Shown here piece by piece: positions 1-11,277 of a DNA stretch of 64,000 nucleotides. Position 1 is the stretch's first letter, and each line of letters opens with the position of its first letter. Source of the stretch: Chamaecyparis obtusa (lineage: Eukaryota > Streptophyta > Pinopsida > Cupressales > Cupressaceae); the NCBI GenBank assembly GCA_027943335.1, contig BSBK01007857.1, positions 186,001-250,000 on the forward strand. Direction: 5' to 3'. The position numbers and the translations under genes are program-made. The notes beneath the pieces are model-generated. The model was not told where the DNA came from and searched no databases. It saw only the letters and a list, made by a program, of their open reading frames with translations.

Positions 1-821
1 ACATTGGGATATGTGTTTGGCATGATCTCTCTAGACTTAAATATCAAAAAAGTGATTTCAATGTGTTGGATGATATGTTAAGTTAGTGGAATGTTTTAGG
101 GCTTGAGCTATTTATATCATGAAATCAAATATTTATGTGTGTAGATTATGAATGTGAAGGTGTAATCAAGTCAAGGTATTCTAGAGTTATCTGAGGAAAA
201 ATTGTATTCATTTCAAAGGGTCTGATCAAGAAAAGGTGTTGCTAGTTACCAGATCAATCTACTTGCTGTATCCTAATAGTTACAGAAGGCTAAATACCTT
301 AATTAGGTGGATCCTAAGAGATCTTTTATGTAAATCCTTTAATAGGGTGACACTTTAGCTAGTGTTTGAAGTCCTCTAACATGGCTACTCCTAACAGGGT
401 ATTCCTAAGTCCTCTAATAGGGTATCCCTTCCTGACAAATGCCTTGGGCATCATTAATTCTTAAGTCATCTTTAAATTCCTCTAACAAGGATACTCCTAA
501 CAAGCTACTCCTAAGTCCTTTATGAATGGAGAATAGGAATGGAGAATGCACGGTAGAAGATGTCCTTTGTAGTCTTAGAGTTAGTTGTTCCACCAATTTT
601 GTCTTGGTAGAGAGCACTTCAACAGTCAGAGTAGGATAGGTTAGTCTCAAGTATAGGGCTCCCCTTCTTTTCAAGAATTTTCAAATGTATTTCAAGGTCC
701 TCCTACTATCTATCTAGCTAGATCCTAGAGATCCAATCAAATCTGTTAGGGCTTTTAGTCATGTCCCTTTCAACAGAAGTTTTCTGGTCATCGGGTTGTA
801 GACCCTCTACACCAAACTGAT
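1..821 (+). repeat. Copia-type LTR fragment, same family as 60225-61209
   Basis: Bases 1-269 align by eye, in the same orientation and with scattered substitutions and small indels, to 60935-61203, which lies downstream of a copia RNase H and polypurine tract. The fragment is therefore an LTR piece whose 5' end lies outside the window. Bases 300-520 carry degenerate short repeats built on CCTCTAACA and CCTAACAGGGT, which also occur in the R-U5 part of the LTRs at 39700-39870, 49680-49810 and 61970-62100. The fragment stops where gypsy element T begins. No coding potential is evident; the short minus-strand frame near 414-674 is a chance reading. Confidence 0.7.
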
Positions 822-1171
822 TGTATCATCTTAAAATGGAAGCACTTCCATCTTGATAGGTTTAGCACCCTCTTTTATTACATTTATCATGATAGACTTG
901 CATTTAGGATGCATTTTGCACTTATCTTCTTCATTCTGGGTGAAATTAGGGTTAGGATCCCGAGGATTCTCCTTAATTTCCCTTTTCCCATGGCTCTATT
1001 TTCTAGGTAAGACTTGGAAATAGGTCCTCTTGGCCTTCATTATAGTCATAATAGGATTTTATGCCTATCCTTGGCATTATGTCCTTTTATGCTATCATTT
1101 CTAGGTCTCTGGGCATCCCTGAGACCTCCTATCCTAATTCTGGTTGGATCTAGGCCCACAAGGTCAAAATT

Positions 1172-1300
1172 GAGATTGTTCCTAACTAGGTCAGGTTCGA
1201 GCTCGATCTTGACTACGTCAGGTTTGAGCCTGATCCTAACTTGCTTAGGTTTGATCTTGATCCTGACTAGGTCAGTTACAACCTTGATTCTAACCTCCTC
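1172..1300 (+). repeat. 27-bp tandem repeat in T LTR
   Basis: About four and a half imperfect 27-bp units of the form GATC-TGACTAGGTCAGGTTTGAGC, each carrying TGAC/GTCA cores. The counterpart lies at about 18150-18280 in the 3' LTR, so the array predates insertion. It sits upstream of the TATA box, in U3, where enhancer repeats of LTRs usually lie. The enhancer role is inference. Confidence 0.75.
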
Positions 1301-1507
1301 TGTAATTTGTGCCCCTCTTTTAAAATTTGGTCCCAATGGGCCCCAAAATCAATGTCGGGCCCTCAGATCTGAATACAAAAAGGTTTTAATTCTAATTTCA
1401 TTTAATTATTTTCCCTCCTTAGTTGTTTATTGTGATTGGACCTTAATTCAAGGTGAAATTTAAATTATGGGTCCTCACATTGCTCTAGGAGCCTCACCTT
1501 GAAACCT

Positions 1508-1518
1508 CTATATAAAAA
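1508..1518 (+). promoter_or_regulatory. TATA box of T 5' LTR
   Basis: CTATATAAAAA, about 690 bases into the LTR and just downstream of the tandem repeat. The 3' LTR has CTATATAAC at about 18487. Position and sequence fit the U3 promoter; transcription would start about 30 bases downstream. Confidence 0.55.
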
Positions 1519-2466
1519 GTTTCATTTGCATTCATTTTCACCAAGTACAACTGAGCATTATCATGATCAAGTGCTCTCAAGGAGTCAATTTCATTAGCAA
1601 GAAGATTTCAAGCAAGCAAGGAATGGTGAAGATGCAAGATAGCAAGAGGATGATATAGAAGGTCAAGCCATTGTTGAAATCAAGCATCTTTGTGAACACA
1701 TATTTGGAGCAAGAGAGATCCTTTCTTCCTTGATCCACCATTATCAACTTTTCAAGCATTCAAGGATTCAATCATGGAGTAAAAATTATAGATTGTGAGT
1801 TTGGTAGAAGTACTTTAGCCTTGCGGGCTTGGTATGCTTTTCTATCTCATTCAAATCTATGCATTATTGTTTCATACATACTCATGCTAGGGTTTTGATC
1901 TAGAGGATTAGATCTTGGCATTACACTTTCAATACATACACAAACACATTCTATTTCAATCAGATATTTATGGAGGTGGAGCTCACAAAAATGGGGGTTT
2001 GACTAAGGCAAAACCCTATATAGCCACCCCAAAAACCCCCTTTTTTAGATATCTACAGTCATTGTTTCGGGAATCAGAGGATAGATTTGAGTACCCTTTT
2101 CGCCAAACTTCTAAGATCTATGAACAAAGTCAGAATCAACATTTAGAATAAAAATGTAGTCTTTGACCTTTTATGAGGGTCAAAGTCGACCTGCTACCGG
2201 AAAGACAAAACTTTTATGGCTTTTCTTTGTTTCAGCGTTCTGATCACAGATCTAGTTGTAGAATCTTCTGAAACCTCACACAAACTTTAGAAAATAGGTA
2301 TTTCCAAATCAATTTCATGATGAGGTATGTATCTTGACCAAATTAATTTTCAAGTATTTCTAGATTTACTTATGCTATTTCAACTTCAAATCCAAAACAA
2401 GAATATTACAAATGAAAAGGTGTTGAATGTTAGGTACATTACTAAGCTCCATTTTTCACCTATTCA

Positions 2467-3502
2467 TTTTGGTGAACCTGTTTATGACAACTCTTTCTTT
2501 TATGGTGTTAGATTTAAATCTTACATGCTTATAAGATTAGATTTCTTGCATTTATATCTGAAAAATACAAAAAAATTGCAAAATTCCTTTAAAAAAATAC
2601 AAAAATATTTACATTTTCATGCTTTTAGTTCTTTCTTTGTATTCAACATATATGATTCTTTTTTTGAGTACTTTGATGAGGCTTTTATTGTACAAGAGGA
2701 TAGATTCCCTAATGAGGTACACGGTAGTGAGGATGAAAATGGTTCGAATATGATCTCCATGGATCCTATTTCACTCTCCTCCACAACCTCTCCAATTGAA
2801 CTTTACCATAGGGTGTGTGCATGGTTACCTTCATGTCCCACTATTTGTAACATTGATAAACCTAAAATGATATATCCTACACCTTTTATGATGGTAAAAT
2901 GATGTCCTCGTATAACAATTAAGGGTAAACCTAGAGATCCTTTGGATTTCTTTAATAACACTGATTTCGTTTCACATGCTTATAGAACATGAAATAACCC
3001 TCAGCCTATTGTTCTAATTTCTTAACCTCCTTCTCAACCTATGCTTCCTCAAGCACCTAGGTATCCATCTACCTTTAAGGAGTATAACTTAGTTGACCAA
3101 TTACGTGCTACTCTTGCTAAGATATCTTTATGGGAATTACTTGAAACCTCCCTAACATATCATCAAGCATTGCAAAAAGATTTATCTACTCTTCCTACTT
3201 CACCTCCTAAGCAAGAGAACATTCATTATATTTTGGATTGTATGCATATTATGCCTTCTGTACCTCCTATTGTGTTTTCTGATAATGATTTACCTTCCCT
3301 AGAGGTGCAGAATCAATATGATGCTCTTATGTTGGCTGTCTCTATTAATCAGAGTATCATTCGAAGAACCTTAATTGATAATGGATCTGGGCTTAATGTT
3401 TGTAGCATGGATATGCTCAAAGCAATTAAGGATGATCTTACTACTATTCAACCTAATAATGTTCCTATACGTGGATTTGACAATATTGAGAAAAGAAATT
3501 TG
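2467..3502 (+). pseudogene. T gag remnant and N-terminal protease
   Basis: Sequence from the 5' LTR to the A1 insertion. Bases 2467-2900 read mostly open but I do not recognise the product. From about 3041 the frame resembles plant Tat polyproteins: a TFKEYNLVDQLRATLAKIS segment, a linker, then the aspartic protease signature LIDNGSGLNV at about 3370-3400, with the catalytic Asp kept. The protease is cut at 3502 by A1 and resumes at 10321 in a compatible frame. Stops near 2900 and 2990 and the loss of most of gag mark it as dead. Confidence 0.7.
2470..2481 (+). other. Candidate primer binding site of T
   Basis: TGGTGAACC begins 3 bases after the inferred LTR end, where a PBS complementary to a tRNA CCA end is expected (TGG start). 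I could not match it confidently to a plant tRNA, so this rests mainly on position. Confidence 0.3.
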
Positions 3503-4660
3503 TGTTAGAAAGTAAAGTCCACCAAGATAACTAAGAGGGGGGGTGAATCAGTTATCAGATAATTATAACTATTATCATCTTCCACAGCATTAAAACATGT
3601 AAGCAATATAATTACCAACCATAGAAAGATATTCATACACAATTACACAATAACACAAGATATGTTGACTAGGGAACCTCTTGATCAAAGAGTAAACCCT
3701 AGTGGGAATGATGCCCAAAAAAGATGCACTAATATGAATATTCCTTGTGAAAGGATGGACTCTTTTAAAATTCTTATGAAATACATTCAGTACATATAAA
3801 TCCCTGTTAGGAGATTTTGAATCCCTGTTAAAAGATTCTAACCCTGTTAAGAGTTATGGAAGACAGAAGGACCCACTGCCCAAATAGCTTCAGGGTATGA
3901 TCACTGAACTCACTATCCAACTAATCTTTGCATTATTCAATAGAATAATATGTTACCTCTTCTCTGACTGTGCCAAACCACACTCACTATTACATCAGAT
4001 CTCAATTTCAGATCTATGTACTTCGCATGTCTTCCTTCACAATTTCGCTCTCATACTTAGCTCCTTTCTTCACTTCATGCATACTGCATCACATCTCTAC
4101 TATACAACAAGGAAAAACATTCCTTCATTTATACCACACTCAAATAATTAGAAATGAGTCAGCACATAATTGCAAAATAAAATATTCCACACACTACACC
4201 AAAATTACATAAAACTGTTGGCCTCCAAATACAATAAATCTTCACTCATGTGACTTCAAATTTTGTGCTATCGTCCACATCACTATAAATGTGTCTCTAA
4301 CTTCCCTTTAACTATGCAAAGCTAGATTCCATCCCGATTAGGAGATATCATCTGATTGCCAAAAACTGCTAGTCAAGAACACTGCCTGAATACTGCTTCC
4401 ACCAAAATGATCATAACTTTCATGAATAAAAGAATTACTATTTGCACTCTTAACCATATACATATAACATATCAAATAGTATATCCTCAATGTTTTATAG
4501 CTCCAACTACAATATCCCACGTGCGCTAATCAAAACATTGTCTACTTCTCTACAAGTCTTCGGTAAAACACTATGTTGACATCAATGATAATCATAGTCA
4601 TGAATGCAAAAAAAACTACTACAGAATGGGTTCCAAACACTTTAGAATTCATTCCTAACA
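3503..4660 (-). repeat. 3' LTR of copia A1 (low-coordinate copy)
   Basis: Read on the plus strand it starts TGTTAGAAAG and ends CATTCCTAACA, matching 9155-10315 throughout. A run of 7 G at 3537-3543, in a GAGAGGGG...TGAATCA context, is the complement of the C-run found near the U5 end of all copia LTRs here. No real coding frame is visible. Confidence 0.9.
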
Positions 4661-5036
4661 ATCTCACCCATTGGCATTGATGGCAACATAGATGAAAAAC
4701 ATCCAATGTTTCCAAAAATCCAATACTGCAACACTGTTTCTTCAAATCCTCTTCATCAATCAAATATTGCTTTGTTATCCTGTTCAATTCTCTTATATTG
4801 TTTTCTCATATTGTTTTTCATGTATACTTCTCCCCCATTGACATCAATGACAAAAATTTCATCACTATGTCAACAACTACTCAATGTCAAAAGACACTAT
4901 TCAGAAAAATACATTTACTAGAGTCCTCATGACTCAGCTCAGATACACATACTCCCCCATAGAGGAAGTACCAACATCCAGTCCAGAAGAAAGATAGGAC
5001 TCATATATTACTGGATGGATGCAACCAACTACATCA
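4661..5036 (-). other. A1 3' untranslated region with two PPT-like tracts
   Basis: Between the RNase H end and the 3' LTR. On the minus strand the tract abutting the LTR reads CATCAATGCCAATGGGTGAGAT (4661-4683) and serves as PPT. A near-copy with an intact GGGGGAG core, TGATGTCAATGGGGGAG, lies at 4827-4852, about 160 bases upstream. The same duplicate arrangement recurs in A2, B and C/E. There is no gene here. Confidence 0.6.
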
Positions 5037-6622
5037 TTACTCAAAAGTAGGCTGGGGCATAACCCTGAGCATACCTTTTAGATACTCAAATGTATCTTTA
5101 GGCAAAGGCTTTGTAAATATGTCTTCTATGTGTTCTTTTGTGCTTATGTACTCCAGTCTGACTTCTTTCTCAGCAACTTTCTCTCTTACAACATGATACT
5201 TGATCTCTATATGTTTTGTCTTAGAATGTAGTATAGGATTATTAGACACACTGATTGTACTGGTGTTGTCACAATCTATAACAATAGGTTCAAAAAATTT
5301 AATTCCAATATCTTTCAGCATCTACTTCATCTAAATTATCCGGTTACAATTGTTTGTTGCTGCTACATACTCTACTTATATTATGCTTTGTGAAATACAA
5401 TTATGCTTCTTGCTTAGCCAAGAAAATAATCTTCCTCCAAGGAAAAATGCTCCTCCACTAGTGCTTTTCTTATCATCAACACTACCTCCCCAATCAGCAT
5501 CTCTATATGCACATAGGGTAAAATCATCAAATTTTTCATACCACAATCCATAGTCCATTGTGCCTCTTAAATATCTCAGTATCCTCTTTACTGTTGCATA
5601 ATGTGATTCTCTAGGTTCAGCTTGAAATCTTTCTACAATTCCAACTGAATGTGCTATATCCGGTCTTATGTGTGTCAAATACTACAATCCTCCAATCATG
5701 GATCTGTATCTCTTCTGCTCAACTATCAGTGTTTCATCTATGCTAGATAACTTATGTCTAGTTACCATAGGTGTTCCAATTGGTTTATAATCCTCCATTC
5801 CAAATCTTTTCAGCAAATCATTCAAGTACTTTGTCTGACTTACAAAGATACCATCATTGTTTTGTGTTATCTATAATCCCAAAAAGTATTTCATCTCACC
5901 AATCATACTCATTTCAAATTCAATCTTCATTTCATCAGCAAATTTGTCACTAGCTTCATCTTCTCCTCCAAAAATAATGTCATAAAAAAAAAAACTATAA
6001 TCAAAAAACCATTTTCAATTTCTTTTGTGTACAAATTCCTATCAACTATTCCTTTAGCAAATCCCAACTTTAACAAATAATTATCCAGTTTCACATACCA
6101 AGTTCTAGGTGCTTGCTTTAGTCCATATAATGCTTTTTTCAGTTTACATACCATGTATTCTTCTTGAGTCAAAGGAAAACCTTCAATTTGCTCAATGTAG
6201 ACTTCTTCTTCCAATTCTCCATTTAGAAATGCTGACTTCACATCCATCTAATACACTTTGAATTTCTTAAAAGCTGCATAGGCCAAAAACATTCTTACTA
6301 CTTTAATTCTTGCTATTGGTGCAAAAGTTTCTTCATAGTCAATTCCTTCTTGCTGTGAGTATCCCTTACATACCAATCTTGCTTTGTTTCTTACAACTTC
6401 TCCTCGTTCATTCATATTGTTTCTAAATACCCATTTAGTTCCAATCACATTCTTATCTTTAGGTCTAGGGACCAATTCCCATGTCTTGTTATTTTCTATC
6501 TGATCTAGTTTTTCTTTCATAGCATTAATCCAATGTTCATCTTCACAAGCTTCAATAGTAGATTTAGGTCCAATAACTTGTTCAACAAGATGATGTCTTG
6601 ATAAATACTTGTTCGGTGTCAT
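5037..6622 (-). pseudogene. A1 reverse transcriptase and RNase H
   Basis: Copia RT begins at about 6622 (ENNKTWELVPRPKDKNVIGTKWVF), continues through ETFAPIARIK and [14 protein letters not shown], and ends with RNase H (DADWGGSVDDKKSTSGGAFF at about 5470, then CDNTSTISVSNN and IFTKPLPKDTFEYL at 5037-5321). The region that should hold the RT catalytic FVDD box (about 5960-6000) has a long A-run and reads out of frame, so the polymerase is dead. At least four frame interruptions occur. Confidence 0.88.
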
Positions 6623-6790
6623 AGTCTTAGATCTTTCTTCAACTATAGATTATTCTCTAGATTCCTCTCTGGTTTCTTTAGCATGACTTTCATTCAACAA
6701 TTCACTGTCATTTTCATAGAATAATTTAGTAGTTTCAGTGTTAGGCTTAGAATGAGCTTCTTCATTAGATTCATAATCAAGCATTCTTTC
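6623..6790 (-). pseudogene. A1 linker between integrase and RT
   Basis: Low-complexity, Glu/Lys-rich linker that normally joins integrase to RT in copia polyproteins. It contains stops in every frame. The equivalent of A2 (33897-34112) keeps an acidic frame with ETNSNLLNEIHSEVSEE. No domain is assigned. Confidence 0.5.
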
Positions 6791-7712
6791 CTAAATTTTG
6801 AACTTTTCATCAACTTTAACATTTTCACTCTCAACAATAGTTTTAGTTCTCTTATTGTAACATCTATATGCTTTTCTCTTGAAATAATATCCAAGAAAAA
6901 TACCTTCATCACTTCTAGGATCAAACTTTCCAATATCATCATCTCTCTTTATATAACATTTGCTTCCAAAAATTCTAAAATACTTAACTGAGGGTGCATG
7001 TCCAAACCATAATTCATAAGGTGTCTTGTCTATGTCTGCTCTGATTTGTACTTTGTTCATTGTATATACTCTTGTATTCACTGCTTCTCTCCAAAATGTC
7101 TTCACTAAATCATTCTCAAATAACATAGCTCTTCCTACTTTAGTCACTGATCTGTTTCTTCTTTCTAAAATACCATTTTGTTCTGGTGTTCTAGGGGCTG
7201 AAAATTGTCTCTTAATACCATTCACTTCACAAAAAGTGTTAAACTCTCTAGAAGTAAATTCACCACCTCAATCAGATCTCAAACATTTAATCTTCATTCT
7301 AGATTCATTCTCAACTTTGTTCTTAATGATCTTAAACTTATCAAATGCTTCAGATTTTTCTTTCAGAAATGCAATCCACATCATTCTTGTAAAATCATCA
7401 ACAAGAATCATAAAATACCTTTCTCCACAAAATCCTCTAGTCCTAGTAGGACCGCTCAAGTCTGTATGAACAATCTCCAACTTCTCTGCCGATGTGAACT
7501 TCTTACTAGAAAATGAACTTCTCTTCTACTTAGCCATCACACATTCTTTGCAAAATCATGTTAGTATGCTTCATAATTTTAGGCAAATCCCTTACTACAA
7601 GTGTAGTACTCACTTTCACAATATTATCAAAGTTTATATGACAAAACCTTCTATGCCATAACCAACTGTCATCAATCTTAGTAATCAAACATGTCATCTC
7701 AGTAGGATTCAA
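6791..7712 (-). pseudogene. A1 integrase
   Basis: GAG-pre-integrase segment (LWHRRFCHINFDNIVKVS, about 7530-7712) with the His/Cys zinc motif partly kept, then the catalytic core: EIVHTDLSGPTRTRG supplies the first Asp, CLRSD the second (about 7268), and QNGILERRNRS the Glu (about 7170). Downstream is the copia TPYELWFGHAPSVKYFRIFG block. All three catalytic residues are readable, but a stop falls right after the second Asp and the core is in two frames. Confidence 0.88.
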
Positions 7713-7823
7713 CTAAAATACATTACCTCTGGTTCTAGATCCAGTTCCAATCAGATTTCCATATTTATCCTTTATCACACAAGTTTTCTCAGTAAACCAA
7801 ACTTGATATCCCTTATCAACTAA

Positions 7824-9098
7824 CTATCCAACACTCAAAAGATTATGTTTTAATCCATCAAAAAAGTAAACATCATCAGTATTAGTCTTTCCATCAAGAG
7901 TAATAGATCCTATACCTTTAATCAAACAAGGTGCATTGTTACCAACTCTAACAACTTCTCCATCATAATTGTTAAACTTTATGAACTTTTTCATATCTCT
8001 AGTCATATGATGTGAACAACCACTGTCGATAATCCAATCAACTTTCTTTTCAACTTGAGAAACTAAGGATTTTTCTTCCTTAACATTAGTTTCAAAATTT
8101 TGTTCTTTAACTGCTACAAATCCTATTTCATCATTATTCTCAATATCACTTTCACTTAAAGTTCTTTCAATACTAGCTTCAAGGTCTTCATCATTAGCAT
8201 AATAAAATTCCTTAGATCTTCTAGGCTTGAAATTATTTATGTACTTCTTAACTCTCTTAGGACATTTAGATGCAAAATGACCATATTCTTGACAAGTCCA
8301 ACATTTAAAAATTTTCTTACCGCCTAGTTCTCTTTTCACAAGCAAGGCAATACCTTCTTCAATCTTCTTGTCTTCTTCATTTCTAGATCTGTTGCTGCTA
8401 GCATAATATCTGCTCACACTGATGCTTCTTGAAAATGTAGGGCAAATACTAAGAGCACTAAATGTTGTCTCCATTCTAAGTAAGTCTCCTAATAACCTCA
8501 GGTTCATCTCTACTGCTTCCAATCTTCCAAGAAGAGTCTCTCTTGTAAAGTTCATAGTACAAGGTATAACTTGTTCAATCATCTATGTTGTCTACTTTAA
8601 TACAAGAGTCAATGTCCTCGGAATTTTCCATATCACTTCATTCTTTGTCTTTGTTCCTCCACAAGATTTTATCCCTGCAACAATTTCTGACATTATACCA
8701 ATATAGCTTCTAACATATTCATCTTCCAACATTCTTATATCTTCAAATGCACATATGAAATTATGTAATCTAACTCTTTTTGCATGTTCATCACCTTCAA
8801 AAGTAGAGTGCAAAGCTTTCCAAATTTCATGAGACTTTTTCAAACAGTTTACCTGACTATATTCATTCTCTGGAAGTGCTGTCAAAAGTGCTTCTCTTGC
8901 AAGTATGTTACACATGAATAGATCTCTCTCATCATTAGAGCATGTCTCAAGATCATCTTCTTCAATGATAGTCTTATCATTCTTTTTAGTTAACCAATAA
9001 CCTGATCCTAATCATAGTAGATGTCCCTTCATCTTTTCTTTCCAGCTGTCAAAATTTACTCCATCAAACTTAGGGCTTTCTTTCCTGAAATTTGCCAT
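7824..9098 (-). pseudogene. A1 gag, CCHC nucleocapsid and protease
   Basis: Begins at ATG 9098 (MANFRKESPKFDGVNFDSWKEKM), the usual copia gag start. The UBN2-type gag core includes NEYSQVNCLKKSHEIWKAL and CAFEDIRMLEDEYVRSY (8592-8915). A frame break near 8585 separates it from a 252-codon frame holding the knuckle CWTCQEYGHFASKC (about 8270-8315), an acidic linker, and protease DWIIDSGCSHHMT at about 8000-8040 with the DSG triad intact, ending in HNLLSVG. Confidence 0.9.
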
Positions 9099-9140
9099 GG
9101 ATCTCCTTAAGCTGTTAAACTTCTCTTTCAAGGACCTGCT

Positions 9141-9152
9141 GCTCTGATACCA
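9141..9152 (-). other. A1 primer binding site (initiator tRNA-Met)
   Basis: On the minus strand, TGGTATCAGAGC, two bases after the 5' LTR end (9155). This exact 12-mer is the standard plant copia PBS complementary to initiator tRNA-Met. Confidence 0.9.
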
Positions 9153-9154
9153 AT

Positions 9155-10315
9155 TGTTAGAAAGTAAAGTCCACCAAGATAATTGAGAGGGGGGGGGGTG
9201 AATTAGTTATTAGATAATTATAACTTTTATCATCTTCAACAACATTAAACCATGTAAGCAATATAATTACCAACCATAGAAAGATATTCATACACAATTA
9301 CACAATAACACAAGATATGTTGACTAGGGAACCTCTTGATCAAAGAGTAAACCCCAGTGGGAATGATGCCCATAAAAGATTCACTAATATTAATATTCCT
9401 TGTGAAAGTATAGACTCTATTAGGAGTCTTATGAAATACATTCAGTACATATAAATCCCTGTTAGGAGATTTTGAATCCCTGTTAAAAGATTCTAATCCT
9501 ATTAAGAGTTATGGAAGACAGAAGGACCCACTGCCCAAAGAGCTTTAGGATAAGATCATTAAGCTCACTGTCCAAGTAATCTTTACATTATTCAATAGAA
9601 TAATATCTTACCTCTTCTTTGACTGTGCCAAACCGCACTCACTATTACATCAGATCTCAATCAAAAATCTCTGTACTTCGCATGTCTTCCTTCACAATTT
9701 CGCTCTCATACTTAGCTCTTTTCTTCACTTCATGAATACCACATCACATCTCTACTATACAATAAGGAAAAACATTCCTTCCTTTATACCACACTCAAAT
9801 AATTACAAATGAGTTGGCACATAATTGCAAAATAAAATATTCCACACGCTACACCAAAATTACATAAAACTGCCGGCTTCCAAATACAATAAATCTTCAC
9901 TCATGTGACTTCCAATTTTGTGCTATCATCCAGATCACTATCAATGTGTCTCTAAATTCCCTTTAACTGTGCAAAGCCAAATTCCATCCCGATTAGGAGA
10001 TATCATCCGATTGCCATAAATCGCTACTCAGGAACACTACCTGAATACTGCTTCCACCAAAATGATCATAACTTTCATGAATAAAAGAATTACTATCTGC
10101 ACTCTTAACAGTAGACATATAACATATCAAATAATATATCCTCAATGTCGCATAGCTCCAACTGTAATATCCCATGTGCACTAATCAAAACACTATCATC
10201 TTCTCTGCAAGTCTTCAGTAAAACACTATGTTGACATCAATGACAATCATAGTCATGAATGTAACAACTACTACTATAGAATGGATGCCAAACACTTTAG
10301 CATTCATTCCTAACA
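9155..10315 (-). repeat. 5' LTR of copia A1 (high-coordinate copy)
   Basis: Matches 3503-4660 end to end. It carries a run of 10 G at 9189-9198 (C-run on the element strand), 3 longer than in the other LTR. Adjacent to the PBS on its low-coordinate side and followed by the CTTTG target repeat. Confidence 0.92.
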
Positions 10316-11232
10316 CTTTGGGCATTATTACCTTACCTATTAAAGTTGGTCCAATTATTCTAAATACTCCTATTCATGTTATGCCTGGACCTCTCAATTA
10401 TAACCTTCTTTTAGGAAGACCATGGTTACATACTATGCATGCAATTCCTTATACTCTTCATTGTAAGGTTAGGTTCATCTATAACAACTTAATGTATACA
10501 TTACATGTGGATGATGCCCTGAATCCTTGCTTAAATGTAGAATATGCCAAAATCTTTGAACCTCTTCAACCTAGTAAAGAGATTGAAAAACAATCAGAGA
10601 TATAATAATCTAAGAGAAAGCAACCTAAGATTCAACAACAAGAAGCTCCATATTCTTCTTCTTTGACTGAGGATGATTGGGGGACATTGGATTTTAATCC
10701 TACATTTATTAGAGAATACAAGGTTTCTGATTTTGAATTCATGAAGCAATAGAATGAATTTGAGAAAAAAGTTTTTATTTCTTCTCCACTGTCTGAGGAA
10801 CTAAAAAGTAATTTTGTTACCACTTCAATTAATGAAACGCTTGAAACTATGAAGCTTGATTGTTATGACATTGTGACATATGCCACTCCTTGAACCCCTT
10901 CTGACATGAATGATTGATATGGTCCTGGTTATCATTTGCTTAAGAAATTAGGATTTAATGGAAAAGGATGTGGTAAATATGAACAAGGTATACAAGTACC
11001 TTTGGATAATGAAGTTTATGATCATACATATGGATTAGGATTTAATCCTTATAGACAACCATCAACTTTTCCTCTTGATTTTAATCATATTTGCAGTGGA
11101 CAATTGAAGTTGGCTAACCCATTGCTTATTGATCTTAATCAAAAATCCTCTTTGGATATTTTTCCTAAAGATGAAGCCTTAATCGAATTTTTAGGGGTTT
11201 ATAAGGATTTACCTAAGTTTCATCACAAATGA
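10316..11232 (+). pseudogene. T protease C-terminus and G-patch-like segment
   Basis: Resumes T's protease after A1: LPIKVGPIILNTPIHVMPGPL, then LLLGRPWLHTMHAIPYTLHC, the conserved retropepsin C-terminal block (about 10320-10480). A linker with stops at 10603, 10750, 10891 and 10915 follows. At 10919-11010 the frame reads YGPGYHLLKKLGFNGKG, then GKYEQGIQVPL, matching the G-patch pattern (Gly-rich, aromatic, EQGI) found in some plant gypsy polyproteins and in betaretroviral protease tails, where it binds nucleic acid. The domain call is by eye. Confidence 0.72.
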
Positions 11233-11277
11233 GGAAAGCCTTTTTGTTTAAAAACTTATGCTTATTTTGGAGAACAT

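Larger units (their letters stand above)
822..2466 (+). repeat. 5' LTR of gypsy element T
   Basis: Aligns along its whole length with 17801-19453. It begins TGTATCATC and shared sequence ends at CCTATTCATT. It contains a 27-bp tandem repeat (1172-1300), a TATA box at 1508-1518, and a second TATA-like CTATATAG near 2019 that is changed in the 3' copy. Several open frames in it, including a leucine/threonine-rich repeat frame at 1014-1463, come from the tandem repeat and are not genes. Confidence 0.88.
3503..10315 (-). mobile_element. Ty1/copia retrotransposon A1, inserted in T protease
   Basis: Minus-strand element with LTRs at 3503-4660 and 9155-10315, both with TG...CA ends in the form TGTTAG...CCTAACA. 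In element order it carries an initiator tRNA-Met PBS, gag with CCHC knuckle, DSG protease, integrase, RT and RNase H, the copia gene order. The flanking pentamers are ATTTG (3498-3502) and CTTTG (10316-10320), one mismatch, and T's protease frame continues across the site. Hand comparison of the first 250 LTR bases suggests about 6% divergence. Element A2 at 30740-37580 belongs to the same family. Stops and frameshifts in gag, integrase and RT make it non-autonomous. Confidence 0.93.

Noticed and set aside
414..674. Minus-strand 86-codon frame
   Set aside because: Lies in the LTR fragment with no family resemblance; length is within chance for AT-rich DNA.
1014..1463. Open frame of 149 codons with Leu-Thr-rich 9-residue repeats, resembling a repeat protein
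   Set aside because: The repeats are the translation of the 27-bp tandem array in T's LTR, the 3' LTR copy is interrupted differently, and there is no conserved product.
6752..7516. Several plus-strand frames opposite A1 integrase, and similar ones opposite A2 (34360-34758)
   Set aside because: They are antisense shadows of the integrase sequence, and similarity between A1 and A2 is explained by their being the same element family.
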